Position numbers and translations under genes: made by a program
Source of the DNA: Lasiosphaeria ovina
Lineage: Eukaryota > Ascomycota > Sordariomycetes > Sordariales > Lasiosphaeriaceae
Direction: 5' to 3'
NCBI GenBank assembly: GCA_033439765.1
Contig: JAULSN010000006.1
Span: 2,170,001 to 2,234,000, forward strand
DNA length: 64,000 nt
Notes under the pieces: model-generated
Told to the model about the DNA's origin: nothing
Database searches by the model: none
What the model saw: only the letters and a program-made list of their open reading frames with translations
Part shown: positions 54,401 to 64,000 of the stretch, in pieces
Position numbering within the stretch: position 1 is the first letter of the stretch
Layout: each line of letters begins with the position of its first letter

Positions 54401-54882
54401 TTTTCTTTTTCCCCTCCCTCTCTTAGAAATATCTTAGGATAATCTAAGAGGAGTAAGATATACCGGAGGATCTTGAAACTTTACGTTGGTTTTTTTTTTG
54501 ATTTGAAATTTCCCGAGATAGTAGGAACGATATAGTTAGCTAGCTAATCGGAGTCTAATTTTGCCGAGGTCCAGTATAAAATGAATATCCTAGTATCTAT
54601 TTCGTTTCTCCAGCTTTCTTCCTTCTTCAACCTCCCTTCCCTCCCTCTAGTAAGGCATAGCGAGGTTCTGCTCCAAGTCGTGGGATTAGCGCCGGCTACT
54701 ACCAATAGTACGGTTTGCTCGGCGCTCTAAGCTCGAAAACCGTACAGCATGCCGGCAGCTATACGGGCCCAGAAGAGAAGAGCAAGTGCCCTGCTTACGC
54801 CCTTAAGGCTATCGAAAAGATAGACCGCCGATAAAATAGCTATAAATCTCTCTAATTCGGGAGGTGAGTTTACCTAGTTAGT
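54401..54882. other. RIP-mutated spacer before the outer Gypsy LTR
   Basis: Nothing recognised apart from a T-run (about 54,488-54,500). Confidence 0.35.
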
Positions 54883-55125
54883 GTGAAGGCAGGCACATAC
54901 GAGAGGCGAGGCTGTAAGTAAATAGTGACTAGATTCGTAGATAACTAAGCTAAAGAAAGGAAAAGGAAAAGAAGAAGCCTGCGTGCCCTATAGGCTGGCA
55001 GTTTTGTGGTGGTGTACGGGGTCGTGGCCCTAGTCCCGATTGGGAGGAGTGGGGCCTTCATATTAGGGCTTATAGCTAGGGCATGGTTACGGCACTACGG
55101 ACCTCAGTTCGGCCGTACCGTAATA
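54883..55125 (-). repeat. Probable 3' LTR of the outer Gypsy element
   Basis: About 243 bp between a TGTGAAGG start and a GTAATA end (GTAACA before RIP, by comparison with the nested element), directly next to the polypurine tract. No second copy is in the window, so the outer edge is approximate. Confidence 0.6.
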
Positions 55126-57145
55126 TTACCCCCCCCTCCCGCGCGTAGGGTCCTTTATTTATGAAGAATAAAAAATATTGGATCGCGTAGGGTTCGAACT
55201 TGTGATTACTTCTTCCTCATTAATCTTCGTAGCTTACGTTCGCCCGTATTAACGGGTCTATCATCGTCATCGTAGTCGTCGGCTATCTTATCGGCTACAT
55301 ATATAGTTGTCCATTACTATAGGCGCTTTGGCGGCCCTACTAGGTCGGGGTATTATTCGTAGAACTCGTATAGCTTCGCGGGGGCGTTCTTAAAGTTCCT
55401 AGCTAGGTACTACGTCGGATCTGGGTCCCAGCCTCTCTATTATACTTAGTACTCGAGGCGGCCGTATATTATTCTTAAGGTTAATATACGGTCGATTTCC
55501 TATTCTTCCTCCTTATTAACCATCTCTAAGGGATTCTCTACTTCTTATCCTAGTAGTAGGTTATTAGTATAACGCTTGAGCCTATCTATATAGAATATAT
55601 CTATTGCCTTCTAGCTAGTAGGAACCTCTAATCTATAGGAGTATCCAACCATCTCGACGATCCGATAGTACTATCGTATAAGGGGGAAATCTAGCTTATC
55701 GCTAGGTCTATCCGTAGACTAATTCTTCTTAATAATAAATACTCTATCGCTAATACCGAAGTCCGGTTCCCGGCGATATTTATTAGCTTGGTTAACCTAT
55801 ACTTATTATACCTTTTGGATCATCTCCCTAGCGTAGTCGACGTACTTCTATATCGTTCTTAGAGTATCCTAGGCGTCTTCCCTATTTAGCTTCTCCCTAG
55901 TTAGTAAGCCCGCTAGCTTAGTACGTTTGGTCCAATCGTACTAGGTGGGCATTTCGAATCCGAATAGCACCTCGTGAGGTTCTATTCCCGTACTAGCGTG
56001 CGGTAGGCTATTTTAGGCGAAGTCCATAGCGGGGATCGCTCTTAACTAGTTATCTTAGTAGTAGTTTACGAACGGTCGAAGTCGTTATTTAAGGTATTAG
56101 TTCATAATCTCGACTTGGCCCGTAGTTTAGGAATACCCTAAGGAAGATAACTTCCACTTAATTCCCAGGATCTTAGATACTTCGTCTATAAAGTCTACGA
56201 TAAATTGGGGTCCCCTATCGCTAATTATTTCGTCGGGGAGTCTAAGGATTCTAAAGGGTCCTTCGTAGTATATTAGGGTAGTATCCTTAGCCGTAGCGGA
56301 GTCCCTATAAGGGATTATCTAAGCGGCCTTACTTAGCCTATTAATTACTACTAGGGCGTTATTCTTAATATACTTATCCTCGGGTATCTTATAGAAGTCT
56401 ACTACTAGGGACCTCCATCTACGAAGGGGTACTAGGAGGGGCTTAAGGAGGCCCGGGGTCTTACTACGGGGCTTCTTACTAGATTAGTATAGGCAGTTCT
56501 CGACGAATCGGTCGACTAATCCTATTAGCCGGGGCTACTAATAAAGTTTCAAGACTATTCGGCGGGTCTTATTTCTCCCGGGGTATACGGAGGGCATCCT
56601 TAAATATACTTCGTAGATAACCTTAGTTCTCAGATTCAGTTCCCCTCCGGAGGGTACGACTAGTCTTCCTTTATATAATAAGATACGGTCTTCTAATATA
56701 GAGAAACCGTCAATACCCTATCTCGCCTTTATACAGTAGATATCGAGTTCGGGGTCGTTCTTATTATACCGTAGTAGAGTATCGATTATCTCGTAACTTA
56801 ATAAAGAAGGGGGCTTAACGTCTTCGTCGATAATGGATATAGCTATAAGGGCTTATAAAGTTAATATCGTAATTACTACCCCTATAAGCTTGAATATCTA
56901 TATAGTCCTTTATAGCTCTTACTTCTCCTTCTAGGTCTTAATATCTTCCGACTTTCGAGATAGTACGTCTACGGCTATATTCTCGGTTCCTAGTCGATAG
57001 GTAATCTGGAAATGGTATTAGGATATAAGATCGGCCTATCCGGCTTGCCTTAAGTTTAGGAGTCTCTTCGTACCGAAGTATTCTAAAGCCCTATAGTCCG
57101 TAATAATAGTAAAGGGCTAATCTCGGAGTCCTATTAGCTCGGCTG
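54883..57145 (-). mobile_element. Outer Gypsy element, 3' part, interrupted in RNase H
   Basis: Reading on the minus strand, RNase H sequence (FTIITDYRALEYFGTKRLL, then YRLGTENIAVDVLS) starts at 57,145 with no upstream part. Integrase follows near 56,360-56,150 (RLSKAA, LPDEIISDRGPQFI). The chromodomain C-terminus (RGWDPDPT, FKNAPAKLYEFY) lies near 55,400. A polypurine tract (GGAGGGGGGGTAA) precedes a probable 3' LTR at about 54,883-55,125. The rest of the element should lie beyond the window, past the nested element. Confidence 0.85.
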
Positions 57146-57396
57146 TGACAGCGGTCAATAGCAACTAGGAAAAGGATCGCTAATATAGCTATACCATAGT
57201 CTAAGGATTCTAAGGTGAAGAAGAAAGGAAGAAAATCTACAAAGGTGCGATTATGGTCGCGGGGTAAGTATAGGCCAGGGCTCAGGGAGCACGGACCTCT
57301 GGGGCTTGCGGGAGGTCACGTGCGACTAATCCTAATCGGGGCTAGTGATGAGCTTAAATCCGTGGTGGGGCCTTGGCGCTGGTGCCGACCGTAACA
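57146..57396 (-). repeat. 3' LTR of the nested Gypsy, 251 bp
   Basis: On the plus strand it runs from TGACAGCGGTCAATAG to CCGACCGTAACA and is followed by the polypurine tract complement (TCACCCCCCCCTTCC). TG...CA ends are kept on both strands. Confidence 0.92.
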
Positions 57397-60300
57397 TCAC
57401 CCCCCCCTTCCGAAAAAGGCTCGCCCTCGAGTCCTTTACGTAAAAAGAAAAAAAAAAATTTATGGTTACAAATAGTAATCGAATAAGTAACCTTCTAGAA
57501 TAAACCGCTTTATTTCTTTCGTATTGATCGGCGTATACGCATAACTCCGGAGTCTATCGCTATATTATCGTCTTCGTAAGGTGGATCAATTTCGTCGCGT
57601 TCGTACGCCTCGCGCTACTATTATAGTCGCTTCGGCGGGCCTGCATTATCGGGGTGTTGGTTATGGAAGTCGGCCAGCTTCAGGGGCGTATTCTTGAATC
57701 CTAATACATCGTACTACGTTAGATCTAGATCCCATCCGCGCCATTCCACCTAGTATTGGAGTACGTTTTGGTTTATTCGGGAAGTAATAATCTTATCTAC
57801 CTCCCATTCCTCCTTATTATCAAATAGCTCTCCTAGCGGGTTATTGTTGGCCTATCCCGGTACGGGGTTATTTAGGTACTTCCTTAGGCGATCGGCGTGA
57901 AATACTAAGGAGCCCTTCTAACCGTCCGGGACTTCCAGTTGGTAGGAGTGTCCTACTATACTAAGGATCTTATAGTAGCGGCGTATTAACGGGTAGTCTA
58001 GCTTATCGCTCGGGCGGTTAGTAGACTAGGATTTCTTAATAATAAAGACGTAGTTGCCGGGACCGAAGTTAGGTTCCCTACGATGCTTATTAGCCTGCTT
58101 CGCCTACCTCTACTATACTAAACGTATCGTATCTTTGGCCGAGTTGACAAATCCCTATATACGTTTCGTTATATCCTGAGCTTCTTATCTATTAAGCCGT
58201 TCGCGATAAGGAATAGTAGTATCGAGGGGGGTCCTCGCGCTCTAGTCGAACGGTAAGTTTATCGGGAAACCTATTAGGACCTTATATAGGGATAGTCCTA
58301 TACTATTATATAGTAAGGAGCCCGCTACGGCGTCTATAGCGGGTATCGCTCTAGACTAGTTATCCTAGTAATAGTTAATAAAAGGTCATAGACGTTAGTC
58401 GATATATTAGTTTATGATTTCTACTTAGCCGGCGCTCTAAGAGTATCTAGTAGAAGAGAGCTTCTACTTAATCCCGAGTAGTCTGGACATTTCGTCGGTG
58501 AAGTCCGTTATAAACTAGGGTCCTCGATCCGATCCGACTTCGTAAGGTAATCCGAATACTCGATAGGGTCCCTTATAGTATATTAGGGTAGCGTCCTTAG
58601 CCGTAGCGTTCTTATAATAAGGGATATACTAGGGTTACTTACTAAGTCTATCTACTATTACGAGAATATTATTAAATCTATATTAGTCTAAGGGTTAGCT
58701 TTTAAAGTTAATAACTATCGAAGACTAAGGCCGGAGTAGAATAGGTAAGGGATATAGTAAACTAGGGGTCTTATCCCTAGGGTAGCGTACTAGTTAGTAG
58801 GCTATATAGTTCGCGACGTATTAGTTAGAGAACGTCCTTATCTCGGGCCACTAGTAGTATAGCTTTAAGAGCTTAAAAGTTTTATTACGCCCGGGATAAG
58901 CCGTAATAATTCTACTATAAACCTCTTTTATAAGTAATATCCGGAGGTTATCCTTTCCTAAGACTACTAGTTTTCCATCGTGCGTAAGGAGTCCTGATTC
59001 GGATAGGGCGAACTTGGTATCTCCCTATTACGCTCTCTCTCGCTATACGCTTATCTCCGGATCCTTACGATTAGCGGTGATAATCTTATCGATAACCTCG
59101 ATACCTAAAGGTTAAGTTAGCGGTTCGTCGTTCTCTAGGAGGGAGATCTTTAGGGCTAGCGTACTAGTCTACTCTGGGGAGGGGAGTTCATCTCCTTTAT
59201 CCTAGGCTAGTATACTAATTTGTCCCTCTAGTAGCTTAAAGATCCGTATATAACGTTCCGCTTTACGCTTCGCTTTAATAGTAACCAGATCTTCTATTTT
59301 ACGGGAGAGCGCGTCCGCTATAATATTCTCCTTCCCTAGTCGATACGTAAACTGGACGTTATATCGTAATAAATCATCCTACTAGTTCGCTTATCGCTAA
59401 CCTAGTAGTCTCTTCTCCGAGTAGAACTTAAGAGCCTTATAGTCGGTAACGGCGAGGAATGGTTTCTATAACCCTTATAGTATAGTACGCTAGGTTTCCA
59501 GACCTCTAACGATAACGAGGAGCTCTTTATCTTATATCGGGTAATTATACTCGGCTCCTTATAGGGTTTCCGAATAATAGGCTACTAGGTACTATTCGCC
59601 ATCCTCCCCCATCTACGTAAGTACTCCTATAACTACGCCGTTCGAGGAGTCCGTTTCTATATGGGTTTCTATATAGAAGTCGAAGTATCCGAGTAGTAGG
59701 GCGGTAAGTAGGGAGTGCTTAAGCTCCTCAAATACCTCCTAATAATAGGGTAACTATACGAATGGTTGGTCTTTCCTCGTAAGGTCCGTTATAGGGCGGG
59801 CTATCCGGCTATAATCTTTAATAAACCGGCGGAAATAGTTATAGAACCCAAGGAAAGACTAGATCCCTTTTACGGTCGTAGGCCTTTCCTAGTTTCTGAC
59901 TACGGAGGTCTTTTCTAGGTCTACGCGTATACCGTCTTTTCCGATAATAAAGCCTAAGTAGCGAGTCTCGGTAACGTAGAACTCGTATTTCTTAATATCG
60001 GCCTAGAGGCCGCACTCTCTTAACTTAGCGAGGACCTTTTTGATATACTCCTTATATTCCTCTAGGGAGTTAGAAAAGATAAGAATATTATCGATATAGG
60101 TACTATAGAATATATCGAGGTATTCTACTAATACTTCGTTAATAAATCGCTAGAAAGTAGCGGGTCTATTGGTTAACCTAAAGGGTAGGACTTAGTACTA
60201 GTAGGACCCGTACCTTATCCTGAACGCGGTTAATTCGATATTATCGTCGTGGATTCTTAGCCTATAGAAGGCTTGCCGGATATCGATTTTGGTGAAGATC

Positions 60301-63300
60301 TTCTTACTAGCGATTAGCGTAAGGGTCTCGTCGATAAGGGGGATCGGGTACCGATCCTTCCGGATAATTGAGTTTAGTCGTCGGTAGTCGATATAAAAAC
60401 GGAGTCCTCCTCCAGGCTTGGCTACTATTAGTACCGGGGCTACCTAGGGGGCTGAGCTAGGCTCGATAAATCCCTTTTATAAGTACTCCGTAATATATAT
60501 ACGATAAGCCTCTAGTTCCTCTAGAGATATCTTATAGAGAGGGCTATAGATAAGGTCTTTCTCTAGGGTCTTACCTTCTAATAGCTCGATACGGTGATTA
60601 GCCTTTCTTAGGCGGTGGGGTACGCGAACGTCCGATTCGGCTTTACTAAAAACGTCCAGGAAATTATAGTACGCTATAGGGACGGTCTGGATAATTTTCT
60701 CAACTAGATCTATATCGTCTTTTAGTAACTACTATTCCCGGCGGTCCTGGATATACCGGTCTAGCTCATATAACGATATAATATAGATGGAGTCCTACGC
60801 CTTATAGGCCGTCTTAAGGAACGATATAGCTCCAACTATACGTAGGTTAGGTATACGTTCTTTATACTAGCTAATAGCGTCTCGCTTTATCTTATATCGC
60901 CCGCGAATATCCGTTTCCGGGTATAAGGAAGTAATCGTTACCTTCGGTTAACTTAGTTCCGGTAGGCTTAGTTGACCTTCCTCGTTATCGCCACTACTAC
61001 CGTTATAGAGTTCCCGCTCTATACGGTTTAACTCGTATTACTAGAAGTTACTAGACGACGACCTTTAGGGTTATTAGTTAAGGAAGCGAACTTTCTTTAG
61101 ACGGGGAGTAGTAGGGGTAGGCGTAGGAGAAGTAGTAGGTTCTAATTTAATAGCTTATTACTCTAGGATCTTAATTCGATTACGGATACTACGTCTATCC
61201 TAACGTCGTTTATCCTCGGCGTCCATAGCCTATTACCTCCGTACTATATCCTCCTAATAGCTCTTACTCTTAAGAAGCTTAGTCTTCCCGACCGGGATAT
61301 CTATCCAGCACCACGGGTCGACGTTCTAGTCGGGGGGGAATAGCAGGCGCTACTTTATATAGTCCGCCTATACGTCGTAGTACGCGAACCAGTTCTTACT
61401 AATAAGGATATCGTACCTTATCTCGAGTACGATCATCCATTTATTATAAATAGTTCGCCCTTATATACGGAGGTACCCTCGTACTAGCCTACTAATATCC
61501 TATATAGGCTTACCTCGATAGTCGGAAACTCCTCTCTTACGAAAGTTATCTAGTTAATCGGACTATAGGTACTTTATTATTCATTTGGCGAATTTAGGGC
61601 TTATAAATATATAACTATCTACTCCTATATCTATTAATATATTAGAAGTAGAAAGAGAAAATCCATTATTAGCTATATTATAGTTATAGAGGAAGGAACC
61701 TCTACCGATAAGGGGGCTAATATTGAAGGAACTATTACTTAATTATTCTAACGAGATGCCTTATCTTAGTATACTCAATCCTATCTTCTTCTTCGTCGAT
61801 CTTAGGGATATATTCCCTAGGAGGAAGTCCTTATTTCCTAGGGCGCCTAGTTTATTAATTCGATATCGGTATCGTTATTATCGCTTATCGACGAAGATTA
61901 GCTACTATCTTCCTCCGAGTCCGAATTAAATTACTACGTAATAGTTCGGATTTTGGCTTCCTATTAGCGACGAGCTTACTCCTTAAGCGGGTAATTATTC
62001 TAGACGTAGCCTTTCTCGCGGTATACGAAGTAACGACCTTCCTTAGTAAGCTATATAGCTTCGGTCTTATTAGGACGTAGGGGAAGCGACGGGGAGTTAC
62101 CCGAGGCCACTAGCTTCGGGTTCCTAATAGGGGTATTAGGGCGGTAACTACCGCTACGGCGAGGCTTATCTTTCTTTGCGGTAGGAACTAGGTCCTTCTA
62201 CTTAGCCTCTTTTCGCTAACGTACGTTAGTAAAGTTTCGGGTAATACTTTATCCGTACTTAGCGACGCTCTCGAAAGTAGCGTCCGGGGCCAAGAATATA
62301 GGTATTATGGCGGTAATATAGCTAGGGTGAATCTTACGGCGGAACTCTATAATCTATTCCGACTTCGGTTTACGGACCTTACCTACTAAACGAATAAACT
62401 TATTCTTGAACTTAATATAGTCGTTACCGACGTTTTCTATAGTTAACTTATCGTAGTTATCCTAAGCGGTCTTAAGGCGATTCGGGTTATACTATTCGGA
62501 CTAGATAAGATCGAGTAAGGCGTTACTAGTAGTAATTAGTTTAGGGTAGTTATTCGATATATAGGGATTAATCGTATCCGAGGCCACGCCTACTAAATAG
62601 TTCTCGATATACGCTATACGTATATAGTCGGTAGTAAAGTGGTTAGCGTTACCTTCCAACTTATTCATTAAGTATCGATAGAAGATCTCGAATTCTACCT
62701 TATTTACGTCGGGGTCGGCGTTCTAGGGCTTTGGGCTATTAATCTTCGCGGACCGGGTAGCTCGCTAGGTCGAGGTCTCTAATAAGGCCGGTATAGTACG
62801 GGGTAGGCGGCTATAGTTCCCAATAGTATTCTGGGTACTAATATTAATATTAATCGTAGTCGAGGGGTCGGGAATGGAAGTAACCGATGGAGTCGGGTTC
62901 GGAGTATTCAGGTTCTTGAGCTTACGATTCTCGACGGCTTACTCGGCGATCGTCTATTAGAGGTCGAACGTATCGGCGACCTTATCTTATAATTCTTGCT
63001 CTAAGCTGGCGATACGGGCTTAGGTATCGCTAAGAGCGACGTTAGGGTTCTTTAATACCTCTTTAATATTCTAGGTAAATACTTTAGTCTACTAGAAAAG
63101 AAGTTCCTGGTTAGTATCTAGTCGGCTGGCGGTGGTTAGTAATTCGGCGCTCTGGGCTTAAAAAGCGGCTATAGCGATAGCTCGGAACTTGAATTCTTAG
63201 TATATGGCGTCCTTATTATCTTTTACTATACGGGCGAAGTCGTCTCGTAAGTAGAGTCCATTAAAAGCGGGCCAAGTATCGATACCTTTATTAGTCATCG

Positions 63301-63803
63301 GGCGGAAATAAAAAGCTACTCCTATAGTCGCTCGGCGACCGTAATACTCGGCGATCTTACCTATACGAAGTACGGTATTAGTACGCTATTAGTCGGTCGT
63401 TATCTCGAAGCGTTCCCTAGGCATTTCGGCTATAATAACTCGCTTATAGAACTCGAGCTAGGTCTCGTTTTCATCGATAGTAGTACGCGGGTTAGTAATA
63501 TTAAGGGATAGGCGCGACGCTCCGCGTACTACTCCCATTTATATTAGATTAGGGTGCTATATTATGATCTTGTCTTACGGCGGTATTATAGCGTCCAACG
63601 CTATAGGGTTATAGTCGACTTCATTTCTAGCCTTCTACGTAGTAGTAGCGGCTTCTTCGGGGGATCTCGGTATCGTAACGGAGATACTTTAAGTCTTCGG
63701 TCGGGGTTCGTTAGGTCAATCTTGTTAGTCGGTTTCTTCTTCTTTAGGTCGGTGGGATATTAGAAAGCCTTCCTAGGCGGTGGATATTGACCTTAGAATA
63801 ATA

Positions 63804-64000
63804 TGATAGCGGTTAATAGCAACTAGGAAAAGGATCGCTAATATAGCTATACTATAGTCTAAGGATTCTAAGGTGAAGAAGAAAGGAAGAAAATCTATAA
63901 AGGTGCGATTGTGGTCGTGGGGTAAGTATGGGCCAGGGCTCAGGGAGTACGGACCTCTGGGGCTTGCGGGAGGTCACGTGCGACTAATCCTAATCGGGGC
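63804..64000 (-). repeat. 5' LTR of the nested Gypsy, cut by the window end
   Basis: The first 197 bp (plus-strand reading) match 57146-57342 with 8 differences, all C/T or G/A transitions. Confidence 0.92.

Larger units (their letters stand above)
34285..64000. other. RIP-mutated repeat block
   Basis: Composition changes sharply at about 34,285: CpA and TpG become rare, TpA is very common, and every coding relic shows stops of the TAG type where Gln or Trp are expected, plus His-to-Tyr and Cys-to-Tyr changes. This is the signature of repeat-induced point mutation on both strands. Only islands such as the Gypsy LTRs (47,366-47,629; 53,084-53,347) and 44,805-45,110 retain many CpA. Everything in the block appears to be repeat-derived and non-functional. 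Confidence 0.93.
57146..64000 (-). mobile_element. Nested Gypsy element, chromodomain type, reaching the window end
   Basis: Inserted into the outer element in the same orientation. Its 3' LTR is 57146-57396 and its 5' LTR begins at 63804, with 197 bp visible. Internal order on the minus strand: gag from about 63,540 with a zinc knuckle near 62,040-62,000 in which Cys and His positions have become Tyr; protease near 61,620 (SYIFISPKFAK); RT at about 60,460-59,900 (APVLIVAKPGGGLRFYIDYR, NILIFS); RNase H, integrase, and a C-terminal chromodomain near 57,730 (VEWRGWD, GPPKRL). The LTR copies differ only by transitions. Heavily RIP-mutated. Confidence 0.92.

Overview
The window is nuclear DNA of a filamentous ascomycete (Pezizomycotina, most likely Sordariomycetes). 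The evidence is short 50-120 nt spliceosomal introns with CTAAC-type branch sites, HET-domain and NACHT/NLR-like genes, a MYND-SET gene, and about 30 kb of DNA carrying the footprint of repeat-induced point mutation (RIP). RIP changes CpA to TpA and TpG to TpA, so CAG and TGG codons read as TAG. No bacterial or viral gene organisation is visible.

Positions 1-33,870 form an accessory but mostly GC-normal gene region. From left to right it holds: the 3' part of a NACHT NLR-like gene (1-2565); a small membrane-anchored Cys-rich protein (4139-5010); a minus-strand NACHT-ankyrin gene broken by a perfect 14-bp tandem duplication, with a conserved 3' exon (9858-6003); a MYND-SET protein (10429-12298); a RIP-damaged patch with a Tc1/mariner relic (about 12.9-14.8 kb); an interstitial telomere tract (14,835-14,863) that caps a 5'-truncated gene; a HET gene (16296-18176); relics of a second HET gene, a NACHT tail and a hydrolase (18.3-19.7 kb); an alpha/beta hydrolase (20694-21705) convergent with a large membrane protein (23819-21978); a small secreted Cys-containing protein (25252-24584); a tRNA relic (26,657); an unknown soluble protein (27870-27139); and a second complete HET gene (31043-29141). 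Many of these are fungal self/non-self recognition and regulated cell-death families.

Positions 34.28-64.0 kb are a RIP-destroyed repeat block. It starts inside a FunK1-type kinase pseudogene (33,873-34,905). Next is a candidate 6.2-kb element (35.3-41.5 kb) bounded by 20-bp inverted repeats and about 150-bp direct repeats, carrying a RecQ-like helicase relic and a convergent DUF6589-like relic. A SNF2-type ATPase relic (41.9-54.4 kb) follows, with a J-domain and an RG-rich tail downstream. Its putative introns share a recurrent internal motif. It is split by a complete chromodomain-type Ty3/Gypsy retrotransposon with 264-bp LTRs and a TAAG target duplication (47,366-53,347). Last come two minus-strand Gypsy elements, one (57,146 to beyond the window end) inserted into the RNase H region of the other (54,883-57,145).

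The order of events can be read as follows: the helicase-type elements settled first, then the Gypsy elements inserted into them and into each other, with RIP acting repeatedly. Intron boundaries are predictions from sequence alone.
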